Assembly (NCBI RefSeq): GCF_004331735.1
Contig: NZ_SJSO01000030.1
Span: 1 to 59,413 of the forward strand
DNA length: 59,413 nucleotides
Origin: Pedobacter psychrodurus
GTDB lineage: Bacteria > Bacteroidota > Bacteroidia > Sphingobacteriales > Sphingobacteriaceae
Direction of reading: 5' to 3'
In this document: positions 24,222 through 33,310 of the stretch, piece after piece
Position numbering within the stretch: the stretch's first letter is position 1
Layout: the number at the start of each line of letters is the position of its first letter
Made by a program: the position numbers and the translations under genes
The notes under the pieces: generated by a model
Database searches by the model: none
Told to the model about the DNA's origin: nothing
The model's input: only the letters and a program-made list of their open reading frames with translations

Positions 24222-25322
24222 ATGAACACAGATAGTTTATTTAGGCCTTTTAGCCTTAAAACATTAAATATCAAAAACAGAATAGTAATGGCCCCAATGA
24301 CGCGGTCATTTTCTCCAGGCGGAGTGCCAACAGCCGATGTTGCTAGCTATTACGCAAAGAGAGCAGCTGGTGAAGTGGGTTTAATTCTATCAGAAGGAAC
24401 AGTAATTAACCGTCCATCCTCTTCTGCAGATCCTAATATTCCACATTTTTATGGCACCGAAGCTTTAGCAGGTTGGGAGAATGTCATTAAAAATGTACAC
24501 CAGGCTGGCGGTCAAATGGGGCCACAGATCTGGCACCAGGGCATTATGGATAATCATGCCTCAGGTTGGTTACCAAGTACACCTTTCGAAGGCCCATCTA
24601 GCTTAAACAAACCAGGTTTCGAAAACGGAGTACCAATGACAGATGCCGCTATTGCTGATACCATTGCTGCTTTTGGCCAGGCTGCTGCAGATGCCAAAGC
24701 TTTAGGTTTTGACACTGTTGAAATACATGGCGCACACCAATACCTGATCGATCAGTTTTTTTGGGACGGTACAAATAACCGTACCGATATTTATGGCGGT
24801 AAAACCTTGGCCGAGCGTACACGTTTTGGCGTTGAAGTAATTAAAGAAGTGCGTAAAAGGGTTGGCGAAGATTTCGCACTAATTATCCGCTTATCACAAT
24901 TTAAACCTGCTGCCTACGATTTTAAACTGGCTAAAAACGAGCAGGAAATGGAACAGTGGTTAACGCCATTGGCCGAAGCCGGAATTGATATTTTCCATTG
25001 TTCGCAACGCCGTTTCTGGGAACCTGAATTTGAAGGCTCTGACTTAAATTTTGCAGGTTGGGCCAAAAAAGTAACCGGAAAAGCAACCATCTCAGTGGGC
25101 TCTGTTGGTTTAGATGGCGATTTCTTTGGCGCTTTTGCAGGTCAGAGTTCTCAACCAAGTTCATTAGACGAACTGGTACGCAGAATGGATCGCGGCGATT
25201 TCGATTTAGTAGCAGTTGGCCGTCCGCTTTTAGCAGACCCGAACTGGGTAGAAAAAATTAAATATAACCGTACAGAAGAATTGAAAGGCTTTAGCAAAGA
25301 AGCCTTAATAGAATTGGTATAA
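24222..25322 (+). CDS. NADH:flavin oxidoreductase, old yellow enzyme family
   Basis: A 366-residue TIM-barrel FMN enzyme. KNRIVMAPMTRSFSPGG gives the FMN-phosphate/Thr region. Other hallmarks are IWHQG, the substrate-binding EIHGAHQYLIDQFFWDGTNNRTDIYGG, and VGRPLLADPNW at the FMN phosphate site. OYEs reduce activated alkenes with NAD(P)H and often serve in electrophile detoxification. Pairing with an ArsR-type regulator 11 bp upstream suggests induction by a reactive small molecule. The pair is common in Bacteroidota and Proteobacteria. Confidence 0.94.
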   Translation: MNTDSLFRPFSLKTLNIKNRIVMAPMTRSFSPGGVPTADVASYYAKRAAGEVGLILSEGTVINRPSSSADPNIPHFYGTEALAGWENVIKNVHQAGGQMGPQIWHQGIMDNHASGWLPSTPFEGPSSLNKPGFENGVPMTDAAIADTIAAFGQAAADAKALGFDTVEIHGAHQYLIDQFFWDGTNNRTDIYGGKTLAERTRFGVEVIKEVRKRVGEDFALIIRLSQFKPAAYDFKLAKNEQEMEQWLTPLAEAGIDIFHCSQRRFWEPEFEGSDLNFAGWAKKVTGKATISVGSVGLDGDFFGAFAGQSSQPSSLDELVRRMDRGDFDLVAVGRPLLADPNWVEKIKYNRTEELKGFSKEALIELV

Positions 25323-25350
25323 TAATCCTATTTTTTCTTTTTAAGTTTAG

Positions 25351-25379
25351 AAAAGGCATCTCGAAAGGGATGCTTTTTT
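25351..25379 (+). terminator. Terminator after the OYE gene
   Basis: Stem GCATC/GATGC inside A-rich and T-rich flanks, followed by TTTTTT. Confidence 0.6.
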
Positions 25380-25440
25380 GGTTTCTGGTGGTGTCAGATG
25401 TTACCATCTGACATTCGAGTTTTTTGCCGTAGAGTGGGAA

Positions 25441-25524
25441 CGTCATCTCGACTGAAACGCAGTGAAATGGAGAGATCTATCTAGATAGATTTCTCGACTC
25501 CGTTGCACTTCGCTCGAGATGACG
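25441..25524. repeat. Dispersed palindromic repeat, CGTCATCTCGA family
   Basis: The ends CGTCATCTCGA and TCGAGATGACG are exact complements. The interior holds AGATCTATCTAGATAGAT. Related to 19258-19361. Confidence 0.85.
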
Positions 25525-25596
25525 TGACGAATAGAATTTCAATTTAAATCCCACCCTTTTTCCTTAAATTCACGTCATCAAAAAATTGATTAGCCC

Positions 25597-26487
25597 ATGT
25601 CGAACATTAAACTCATTATTGAAGAAAGACCAGCAAATATTGGCAATTTTATGGTTGGCAGATTATTGCCTTTCAGAGAGAAACGTATGGTTGGCCCCTT
25701 TTCTTTTATCGACCACATGGGCCCAGCCGCAATGAGCGATCATGAAAATCTCGATGTTCCACCCCATCCGCATATCGGCTTATCTACCTTAACCTTTTTG
25801 TTCGAGGGTGAGATTACACATAAGGATAGTTTGGGTTCGGATATTGTGATTAAACCCGGGCAGGTTAACTGGATGACCTCAGGCAGTGGCATTGTACATT
25901 CGGAAAGAACTCCTGAATACCTTCGCCATACCGATAAAATGCTCCATGGCTTACAGATCTGGGTAGCCTTACCTAAAGATTTAGAACAAATGGAACCTGA
26001 ATTTTGCCATGTAGAAGAGGCAGACATTCCAAACTGGACGCAAGATGGCGTTAGTTTTAAATTAATCGCAGGAGAAGCTTTTGGTTATAAATCACCTGTA
26101 CCTGTTTACAGCCCCCTGTATTTTTTAGAGTTAAAAAGTACTCAACGGCAAAAGGTAAGCATTGGCGATTACCTGTTCGGCGAAAGTGCACTCTATATTT
26201 TAGAAGGCGCAATTGAAAGTGATGGGAATATTTTTGAACCACGTTTAATTTTAATTGCCAACGATGCCAAACTGTGCGAATTCACCATGCACGAAGATAC
26301 TACCGTTTACATTTTCGGGGGAGAGCCTTTTCCTGAAGAACGTTTTATTTACTGGAACTTTGTTGCATCAAACAAGGAATTGATTGAGAAAGCCAAAACT
26401 AAATGGCTGGAACAAAGTTTTAAACAGGTTCCTGGTGAAACAGGGTTTGTACCTTTGCCCGATCAGCATCCTCACAGCAAAAAGTAA
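25597..26487 (+). CDS. Pirin-family cupin protein
   Basis: A 296-residue bicupin of the pirin family. The N-terminal cupin carries the metal ligands in PPHPHIGLSTLTFLFEG and SGIVHSERTPE, as in human pirin and E. coli YhhW quercetinase. The C-terminal half has the pirin_C domain (EDTTVYIFGGEPFPEERFIYWNFV). Activity may be quercetin 2,3-dioxygenase-like, but the physiological role of bacterial pirins is not fixed. It is monocistronic. Confidence 0.93.
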   Translation: MSNIKLIIEERPANIGNFMVGRLLPFREKRMVGPFSFIDHMGPAAMSDHENLDVPPHPHIGLSTLTFLFEGEITHKDSLGSDIVIKPGQVNWMTSGSGIVHSERTPEYLRHTDKMLHGLQIWVALPKDLEQMEPEFCHVEEADIPNWTQDGVSFKLIAGEAFGYKSPVPVYSPLYFLELKSTQRQKVSIGDYLFGESALYILEGAIESDGNIFEPRLILIANDAKLCEFTMHEDTTVYIFGGEPFPEERFIYWNFVASNKELIEKAKTKWLEQSFKQVPGETGFVPLPDQHPHSKK

Positions 26488-26514
26488 TCATTGGATTAAA
26501 TAAGATTATAAAAC

Positions 26515-27699
26515 TTAATTTCCTTTCCCGAACAAATTCATATTTACTGAAACGGCCACGCCTGTTGATGATAACTTAGCGCTTCCATAACCAATATTGG
26601 TTAATGGGACTTTCATAAAAGGTTTAGCGCTGATGCTTAAATTATTATTTATTTTGTGCTGAAACTCCACACCAACATTGGCTATACCTAAATAATGCTG
26701 ATTCTGGTTTCTTACTTCGAAGCTTTGAGGACCTTGATAAGCTCCATTATAAGAATAGCTGTATTTTTCCTTCAACATTAAATAACTGGATAAACCAGTA
26801 CTTACCGAAATCGAATTTCTACGGCCATTAAAAACCTTATAGTTCACATTGATTGGAATGTCAATTACATCACAATTGGCGTGAATATTTGCCGGACTCA
26901 CCTTAAAAACATAATTGGTGTTAGGATTGTATTGGCTAAAATCTGAATCGTAGATTTTCTTAGCATAAGCTGCCCCGGTAGTAACACTCAATTTTTTTGT
27001 TAAGAAAAGCGTAGCCTCTACCCCAAAACCACCACTTAAACTACTTTTGCCTGATTTCTGCACACTGGTTAAATCGGGTGCAGCCAGAATACTCAACACA
27101 AATCTTGGTTTTTTCTTAAAAATTGGGTCTTTAATTCTTGGCATTTTGCCTCGAACAGGATCAGCTACAAGATTCTGTTTTTCAAATTCTACAAGCTTGG
27201 TTTCGGCTTTTATTTCTGGATTATAAATCACATCCGCTAAAAGATTATTATTAATACGATTACCTGTCTCAATAACTTTTGGAAAAATTTCGTGGACGAA
27301 TCCCGTTTTAGCTATTTTCTGATCTTTGCTATTTTCGTCTCCTTTATTATTACCTGTCAATAAACTGCCTCCCCTATCGTTCGCTGACGAATCATTGTTA
27401 GTTGGCTTTTCAATTAAAACACCTTCATTATTTAAAGGCTTGTTATTCTCATTTGTTTTTGTTTTCACCAGTGGATTGTTTTTAGGTGGATTGCCATTCG
27501 GCTTAACCAATAAAAACACAACCAGTAACATTGCGGCTATCCCAGCCACGGCAGTTAACCAAGTTAGCGGCACTATCCTCCTTTTTGGTGTTGGATGCAA
27601 TCTCTCTTCCAGATTATCCCAATCTAAATCATTAAAAGGAAGATCTGGATTTTCCAATCCATCCTTAAATAATTTATCTATATCCTTTCCCTCTTTCAT
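26515..27699 (-). CDS. Membrane-anchored anti-sigma-like protein with C-terminal beta-barrel-like domain
   Basis: A 394-residue protein. The N-terminus (about 45 residues) is acidic and cytoplasmic, followed by one membrane helix (WLTAVAGIAAMLLVVFLLV, near residues 48-66) and an Asn/Lys-rich linker. The C-terminal half resembles an outer-membrane beta-barrel family (GGFGVEATLFLTKKLSVTTG). Its start overlaps the end of the ECF sigma gene by 4 bp, the normal layout for a sigma/regulator pair in Bacteroidota. By context it probably restrains or senses for that sigma. No FecR or zinc anti-sigma motif is visible. Confidence 0.75.
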   Translation of the reverse strand: MKEGKDIDKLFKDGLENPDLPFNDLDWDNLEERLHPTPKRRIVPLTWLTAVAGIAAMLLVVFLLVKPNGNPPKNNPLVKTKTNENNKPLNNEGVLIEKPTNNDSSANDRGGSLLTGNNKGDENSKDQKIAKTGFVHEIFPKVIETGNRINNNLLADVIYNPEIKAETKLVEFEKQNLVADPVRGKMPRIKDPIFKKKPRFVLSILAAPDLTSVQKSGKSSLSGGFGVEATLFLTKKLSVTTGAAYAKKIYDSDFSQYNPNTNYVFKVSPANIHANCDVIDIPINVNYKVFNGRRNSISVSTGLSSYLMLKEKYSYSYNGAYQGPQSFEVRNQNQHYLGIANVGVEFQHKINNNLSISAKPFMKVPLTNIGYGSAKLSSTGVAVSVNMNLFGKGN

Positions 27700-28319
27700 T
27701 GCATATTTGTGTTTAACCTTACCTGTAAAAGGTTTCTGTCTACTTCCGAATTCCTTACCTGGTAAGTTTTCGCATCTGTAGCTCTTAGCATTTCCTGTAA
27801 TTTTTGCCTTGCCTTAAACAGGTTCGACTTTGATGTACCTACTGATACCCCCAGCATTTCGGCAATTTCCTCATGGCTATAGCCATCTATAGCAAAAAGG
27901 TTAAAAACCGTTCGGTAGGCAGGGCTTAGCTTTTGAACCAATGCTAACAAATCGTGGTAGGCCAATTTATCGTACACAGAATTTGTATGGGCAATATTTT
28001 CATGATCCAGAATATCCACATGGTCGGCAAATTTTAAATTGGCACGATAATAATCAATAGCAGTATTGGTTATGATCCGGCCAAGCCAAGGCAAAAAAGC
28101 CTTAGAAGTTTCATATTTAGTTATATTTTTAAAAGCTTTAAAAAAGCCGTCGTTCAGTATTCCCTCAGCATCTAACCGATCGTTTGCATAACGCAAACAA
28201 ATACCCATAGCAAAGCTATAGAAATGTTTGTATAGTGCTTTTTGACTATCCCTTTCATTTCTAATGCAGCCCTGAATATACTTTTGTATTACATCTTCAC
28301 TATCGCGGTTAGCGGTCAC
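27696..28319 (-). CDS. ECF RNA polymerase sigma factor
   Basis: A sigma-70-like factor of about 207 residues with region 2 (CLRYANDRLDAEGILNDGFFKAF and PWLGRIITNTAIDYYRANL) and region 4 (LSPAYRTVFNLFAIDGYSHEEIAEMLGVSVGTSKSNLFKARQKL). I start at the GTG at 28319, because AAGGAG lies 5 nt upstream. A TTG at 28334 would be placed before that SD. The downstream gene overlaps by 4 bp and is the likely cognate regulator. Targets unknown. Confidence 0.9.
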   Translation of the reverse strand: MTANRDSEDVIQKYIQGCIRNERDSQKALYKHFYSFAMGICLRYANDRLDAEGILNDGFFKAFKNITKYETSKAFLPWLGRIITNTAIDYYRANLKFADHVDILDHENIAHTNSVYDKLAYHDLLALVQKLSPAYRTVFNLFAIDGYSHEEIAEMLGVSVGTSKSNLFKARQKLQEMLRATDAKTYQVRNSEVDRNLLQVRLNTNMQ

Positions 28320-28508
28320 AAGTTCTCCTTTCAAAACACATTACGGTAAGAAATTACAAAAGGTTGCCTCAAAAAAATATTTCTTTAAAATAATTATTAT
28401 TCGTTCAGTTTGGCTAAGAATCTTGTTTCTACAAGCAACCATTTACAACCTGATGGCGTAATAGCGGCATATCATTTTATTAAAGTTAAAACTAAAAACA
28501 AAAATCTT

Positions 28509-29372
28509 ATGCTAATCTACTTAAAAAAGAATCTATTGGCTATCGTTTGTATAGCCATGGTATTTACAGCCTGCAAGAAAAACAGTTCAGACGAACCTAC
28601 AACTCCACCCGTTACCAATAACAATAAGGGAATTCAGTTAGCAACTGATGCAAAATTTGGATCGGTACTAACGGACAAAGATGGCAAAACCCTATACTTT
28701 TTTTCATCGGATGCAGCGGGTACGCCAACCTGTACAGGTGGCTGCGAAACCCTTTGGCCATTTTATTATTCAGCCGATGCCAGCACAGATCTTAAATTAA
28801 ACAAAGCAGAAGTTGGGGAGGTTACCCGTGCTGATGGCCGTAAACAAAGCACTTACCGTGGTTATCCACTATACTATTTTGCAAGTGATGCTGCCGCAGG
28901 TGAAATTAAGGGCGATGGTGTTGGTGGAATATGGTTTGTGGCCAAGCCCGATTATTCTTTGATGCTGGCCAATGCACAATTGATAGGTGCAAATGGCAAA
29001 AGTTACACCAGTGCCTATATTGAAGGAACAGGAAATACCAAATATTTTACTGATGCGTTTGGTAGAACCTTATATGCTTTTGGCCCGGATAAAAACGGCA
29101 TAAATACCTATACAAAAGGTACTACACAAGAAGGGATTTGGCCAGTTTACCAATCTGAAGTGCTTAATTTGCCTTCGGTTATAACAAAAGCCGATGTCGG
29201 TGTAATTACTGTAGCCACAATTGGCAAAAAACAGCTGACTTATAAAGGATGGCCGTTATACTATTTTGCATCTGATACAAAAAGAGGGGATAATAAAGGT
29301 ATTACAGTTGGAGGTATAGGCACAGTTTGGCCATATGTCTCTACTACAACTACAGTTGCTCCAGCGCCATAA
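28509..29372 (+). CDS. Lipoprotein with two 'secreted repeat' (COG4315-type) domains
   Basis: A 287-residue lipoprotein. The signal LLAIVCIAMVFTAC ends in a lipobox Cys. Two copies of the secreted-repeat family follow, each with KTLYFF/RTLYAF, CETLWP/GIWPVY, and a strongly conserved GYPLYYFASD or GWPLYYFASD near the end. The molecular role of this family is unknown. A relation to electron transfer or surface stress has been guessed but not shown. The frame 33 codons longer starts at TTG and spoils the signal peptide. Terminator at 29400-29433. Confidence 0.85.
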   Translation: MLIYLKKNLLAIVCIAMVFTACKKNSSDEPTTPPVTNNNKGIQLATDAKFGSVLTDKDGKTLYFFSSDAAGTPTCTGGCETLWPFYYSADASTDLKLNKAEVGEVTRADGRKQSTYRGYPLYYFASDAAAGEIKGDGVGGIWFVAKPDYSLMLANAQLIGANGKSYTSAYIEGTGNTKYFTDAFGRTLYAFGPDKNGINTYTKGTTQEGIWPVYQSEVLNLPSVITKADVGVITVATIGKKQLTYKGWPLYYFASDTKRGDNKGITVGGIGTVWPYVSTTTTVAPAP

Positions 29373-29399
29373 CGATATTTGGGTTAGGCGGGTTAGAAT

Positions 29400-29433
29400 G
29401 GTCGGCTGATGGTTTTCACAGCCGGCCTTTTTT
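29400..29433 (+). terminator. Terminator after secreted-repeat lipoprotein gene
   Basis: GGTCGGCTG/CAGCCGGCC stem (one G.T pair), then six T. It reaches the stop codon of the convergent HIT gene. Confidence 0.75.
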
Positions 29434-29830
29434 ATACCTCTAGTAAGGCTTGTTTAATTTTTTCAGCAGCCTCTGCTAATTCCTCGTTCGTTGGCTTCAA
29501 TTTTTCTTTACTGAAATTCATATCGCTTACATTATTCATTGGAATTAAATGAATATGTGCATGCGGAACTTCCAGTCCAATTACCGAAACACCCACTTTT
29601 TTGCAAGGGAAAGCAATTTTTACACCTTTCGATACAATTTTGGCAAACATCCACAAACCAACATACAGATCTTCGTCCATATCGAAAATGTAATCGGTCT
29701 CAATTTTCGGAATAACCAAAACATGTCCTGCCGTTAATGGCTGAACATCTAAAAACGCTAAATATTCTACAGTTTCGGCAACAACATGTGCGCTGATTTC
29801 GCCTGCAACGATTTTTGAAAAAATAGTCAT
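29432..29830 (-). CDS. HIT (histidine triad) family protein
   Basis: A 132-residue protein with the HIT motif EVPHAHIHLIPM (His-phi-His-phi-His-phi-phi). The start TIFSKIVAGEISAHVVAE is typical of the Hint branch of nucleotide phosphoramidases/hydrolases. It lies 96 bp downstream of greA on the same strand, an association seen in other Bacteroidota. Substrate in vivo is not known. Confidence 0.95.
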   Translation of the reverse strand: MTIFSKIVAGEISAHVVAETVEYLAFLDVQPLTAGHVLVIPKIETDYIFDMDEDLYVGLWMFAKIVSKGVKIAFPCKKVGVSVIGLEVPHAHIHLIPMNNVSDMNFSKEKLKPTNEELAEAAEKIKQALLEV

Positions 29831-29926
29831 TAAGGTGTAGGGTTAAAGGTGTAAGGGCTGGGCGGTTAGCGTTAAGTGTTTAGCGGCAAGCGATTAATAA
29901 AACGCTCATCGCCAAACGCTATCCGC

Positions 29927-30400
29927 TTATCTCGATATCTCTAAAACTTCGAACTGCATTTTACCTGCCGGCACTTCGATTTCGGCAAATTCGCCAACCG
30001 ATTTACCTAACAACCCTTGTGCAATTGGCGATTTAACAGAAATTTTTCCCGTTTTTAAATCAGCTTCTGTTTCAGCTACCAATTGATAGGTCATGGTAGC
30101 ACCGTTTTTAACATTTTTTATTTTAACGATAGATAATGCAAGCACCTTTGATAAGTCCATTTTAGATTCATCAATTAAACGTGCATTCGCTAATGTATTC
30201 TTTAATTTTGAAATTTTTGCTTCGTGCAAACCCTGTGCCTCTTTAGCAGCATCATATTCTGCATTCTCCGATAAATCACCTTTATCCCTTGCTTCTGCAA
30301 TTGCTTTAGATATTAGCTGACGACCGGTGGTAGTTAAATAATGAACTTCCTCTTTTAATTTATCTAAGCCCTCTTGGGTGTAGTATGTTACCTCTGTCAT
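29927..30400 (-). CDS. greA: Transcription elongation factor GreA
   Basis: A 157-residue GreA. The N-terminal coiled coil has the acidic tip DKGDLSENAEYDAAKEAQG, whose acidic residues enter the RNA polymerase secondary channel and stimulate transcript cleavage. The C-terminal FKBP-like domain ends GKSVGEFAEIEVPAGKMQFEVLEIS. I start at MTEVTYYTQEG. An in-frame start seven codons upstream is not conserved in the family. A hairpin with a T-run sits in the leader (30425-30475) and may attenuate expression. Confidence 0.96.
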   Translation of the reverse strand: MTEVTYYTQEGLDKLKEEVHYLTTTGRQLISKAIAEARDKGDLSENAEYDAAKEAQGLHEAKISKLKNTLANARLIDESKMDLSKVLALSIVKIKNVKNGATMTYQLVAETEADLKTGKISVKSPIAQGLLGKSVGEFAEIEVPAGKMQFEVLEISR

Positions 30401-30424
30401 TGCTCTATTAATTTTATTCAAACG

Positions 30425-30475
30425 CTATAAAAAACAAACAAGACTATATAGTTGGTTTGCTACATAGTCTTGCTT
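30425..30475 (-). promoter_or_regulatory. Terminator-like hairpin in the greA leader
   Basis: On the minus strand CAAGACTAT and ATAGTCTTG form a stem (9 perfect pairs, extendable to 12) with a 16-nt loop, followed by TTTGTTTTTT. It lies 25-75 nt upstream of the greA ATG. A weak -7 box (TATCTTCG) is just before it. Confidence 0.55.
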
Positions 30476-30673
30476 CAATTATAACGAAGATAAAATGTGA
30501 AAATTACAAAAGCAAATAAAAGATTAAGATTTAAAGGATTTTTAGATTTTAGAATCTTTTTACATCAATATTTTTGTTTTATATGCGAAGCTCACCAGAA
30601 ACGTAACATTCCATCATACACACATTCGGAATTCAATCATTAATTATAATTTAGCTAAAATTATTCTTAAAAA

Positions 30674-32554
30674 ATGAAAAAGTTATTCTCTATTGCCATA
30701 CTTGTATGTTTGGGCGGGCATTTGGCATCTGCCCAAGAGCTTTATATGCCCCGAAATATTAAAGCGGCATACGCTAAGGGTACACGTTCAATGAGTGGAA
30801 AACCCGGAGCTAATTATTGGCAAAACCATGGCAAGTACAACATGGATATTAAGGTTGATGCCGAAACCAAAGTAGTGAGCGGTAAAGAAGAAATTTTGTA
30901 CAGTAACAATAGCTCTGATACTTTAAAAACTTTGGCGATCCGTTTTGTAAACAACCTGCACAAGCCAACCTCACCAAGAGGCGGTGCGGTAAGCGAAGAT
31001 TTTTTGAGTACAGGCTTAAATATCATTTCTTTCTCTGTTGATGGTGAAACGTACAAGATAGATAGTAAAAACTGGGGAACAGTTGGCAATGTAAAGCTGA
31101 ACAAGCCATTATTACCAAAATCGAAAATTACGGTTAAAATAGAGTGGGATTACCCGTTATCAAAAGAAAGCGGTCGCGAGGGGCAAATTGATCCAAACTC
31201 ATTTTTTGTAGCTTATAGCTACCCACGCATTTCTGTATTTGATGATTATAACGGTTGGGACCGCATCCCACACACCGATAGAGCCGAGTTTTACAACGAC
31301 TTTAATGATTACGAATTCTCGATCAAAGCGCCTAAAAATTATGTGGTTTATGCAACCGGCGATTTCCTGAACCCTGATGAAGTATTACAGCCTGAAATTT
31401 CTGCCCGTTTAAAGAAATCATATAATGGTGATGAAATAATCCACATTGCTACCGAGCAGGAAATGAAAGATGGCAAAGTAACCCTGCAAAAAGACTGGAA
31501 CACCTGGAAATTTGCGGTAAAGCACATTACCGATGTTACTTTTGCCCTGAGTAACCACTACGTTTGGGATGGTGCAAGTGTAATTGTAGATAAAAAGATC
31601 AACCGTAGGGCAAGTGCACAGGCTGCTTACAATCCAACTACCGGAAAAGATTTTATAAACTCGGTTAAATACAACCTTAATGCTTTAGATTGGTTCTCGA
31701 ACAATTGGCCGGGCATTCCTTATCCTTATGTAAAAACTATTGCTTTTCAAGGTTTTGCTGATATGGAATATCCAATGATGGTTAATGATTCTCAATTTGG
31801 CGATCCTGTTTTTGCACAACTGGTCCAGGACCATGAAGTAGCACATACTTATTTCCCATTTTATATGGGCATTAACGAAACCCGTTACGCGTATATGGAT
31901 GAAGGTTGGGCCACAACGTTCGAATATTTAATCGGCATTGCAGAACATGGTAAAGAAGCTGCAGATAAGTTTTACAAAACCTTCAGGGTAAATAAATACA
32001 TTAACGATAAATCTACAGAAGAAGATCAACCTGTAATTTCGATGTCTGACCAGGTTTCGGGTTCGGGATATGGTAATAACTCTTACGGGAAAGCTTCATT
32101 ATCATATCTGGCCTTGAAAGATATGTTAGGAGATGACCTGTTCAAAAAGGCACTTCATACCTACATGAGCAACTGGAATGGCAAACACCCTATTCCATGG
32201 GATTATTTTAATTCGATGAATGCAGGTTCTGGCCAAAATTTAAACTGGTTTTTCCAAAATTGGTTTTTCACCAACAACTATCTTGATTTAGCCATTACCA
32301 AAGTTACACCAGCAAAAGGAAAATCGACTGTAACGGTTAAAAATGTTGGTGGCTTTGCCATTCCTTTTGATGTTGTGGTTACTTACACCGATGGAAAAAC
32401 TGAAACGATTCATAAAACGCCAGCGGTTTGGAAAGCAAACCAAAAAGAGGTGAATGTAACAATTAATACAGCTAAAAAAGTAAATTCGATAAGTCTGGAT
32501 AACGGTATTTATGTGGATGCTACTCCAGCGGATAACATTTACAAGGTAAAATAA
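30674..32554 (+). CDS. M1-family metallopeptidase (aminopeptidase-like), exported
   Basis: A 626-residue exported zinc peptidase. Signal peptide MKKLFSIAILVCLGGHLASAQ. The zinc motif is HEVAH followed after exactly 18 residues by Glu (DEGWATTFE), the M1 pattern. The GxMEN exopeptidase motif is altered to ADMEYP, so substrate handling may differ from classic aminopeptidase N. An N-terminal beta domain precedes it and a beta domain ends the protein (VTPAKGKSTVTVKNVGGFAIP). It is divergent from greA and convergent with the OsmC gene. Confidence 0.92.
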   Translation: MKKLFSIAILVCLGGHLASAQELYMPRNIKAAYAKGTRSMSGKPGANYWQNHGKYNMDIKVDAETKVVSGKEEILYSNNSSDTLKTLAIRFVNNLHKPTSPRGGAVSEDFLSTGLNIISFSVDGETYKIDSKNWGTVGNVKLNKPLLPKSKITVKIEWDYPLSKESGREGQIDPNSFFVAYSYPRISVFDDYNGWDRIPHTDRAEFYNDFNDYEFSIKAPKNYVVYATGDFLNPDEVLQPEISARLKKSYNGDEIIHIATEQEMKDGKVTLQKDWNTWKFAVKHITDVTFALSNHYVWDGASVIVDKKINRRASAQAAYNPTTGKDFINSVKYNLNALDWFSNNWPGIPYPYVKTIAFQGFADMEYPMMVNDSQFGDPVFAQLVQDHEVAHTYFPFYMGINETRYAYMDEGWATTFEYLIGIAEHGKEAADKFYKTFRVNKYINDKSTEEDQPVISMSDQVSGSGYGNNSYGKASLSYLALKDMLGDDLFKKALHTYMSNWNGKHPIPWDYFNSMNAGSGQNLNWFFQNWFFTNNYLDLAITKVTPAKGKSTVTVKNVGGFAIPFDVVVTYTDGKTETIHKTPAVWKANQKEVNVTINTAKKVNSISLDNGIYVDATPADNIYKVK

Positions 32555-32570
32555 TTATTTCAGTTGGTAA

Positions 32571-32608
32571 TTTTCAGTTGGCGGTTCGATATAACTGCCA
32601 ACTGAAAA
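32571..32608. terminator. Hairpin between convergent genes
   Basis: TTTTCAGTTGGC/GCCAACTGAAAA arms, 12 perfect pairs, 14-nt loop. It lies between the convergent M1 peptidase and OsmC genes; no long T-run follows, so its terminator role is likely but not certain. Confidence 0.5.
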
Positions 32609-32618
32609 TTGTGAACTG

Positions 32619-33095
32619 TTAACCGTTCTCCGCCTTACAAACAGGCTCATGTTTTACCGGAAAATTTAATGAATTAGCTATAAAACACATTTTATTGGCT
32701 TCATGATGTAGCGATGCTGCCAGTTCGTAATGTGCTTTATCTGCGATTAAAACCTGCGGGTGCAGCGTAACTTCTTTAAACCTACCACTACCATCGGCCG
32801 ATTCTTCCATGGTACCCACGGCCTCATCTTTATAATCGATTACTACAATTTCATTTTTAGAGCATAAGTGTAAATACCAGAGCATATGGCAGCTTGATAT
32901 AGATGCCAATAACAAATCTTCAGGGTTATATTTAGATTTATCGCCTAAAAAAGCAGAATCAGACGATCCTGAAATATCGGCTTTGCCTTTTATCGAAATT
33001 ACATAATCGCGATCGTACGAACGGTAATCCATTGTACCCGAGCCTTTATTGCCCGTCCAAGTAACTGTAGTTGAATATAAGTGATCTTTCGGCAT
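32619..33095 (-). CDS. OsmC-family peroxiredoxin-like protein
   Basis: A 158-residue OsmC/Ohr-type protein. The peroxidatic Cys lies in ASISSCHMLWYLHLC and the partner Cys in ANKMCFIANSLNFPV, the usual two-Cys layout for reducing organic hydroperoxides. I start at MPKDHLYSTTVTW. The frame 32 codons longer includes a hydrophobic stretch not found in the family. Alone on its strand here. Confidence 0.92.
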   Translation of the reverse strand: MPKDHLYSTTVTWTGNKGSGTMDYRSYDRDYVISIKGKADISGSSDSAFLGDKSKYNPEDLLLASISSCHMLWYLHLCSKNEIVVIDYKDEAVGTMEESADGSGRFKEVTLHPQVLIADKAHYELAASLHHEANKMCFIANSLNFPVKHEPVCKAENG

Positions 33096-33310
33096 GATAA
33101 AATTGGTTAGATTATATAGCCAATTTAAGAAAATAAAATTGAGATTATAGGTAATTTTAGACTTATCGAGTCTAAAGATTCCTAGTTTCATAACCTTTCA
33201 ACAACAAACCTAATAAAGTATTTAGTTAATATATCTTTTAACTTTTATTTTTGAAGCGCATTGCCTGTGCAAGAAAACAACTTGGCTCCCGTGTTCCGCT
33301 TATACACTTC

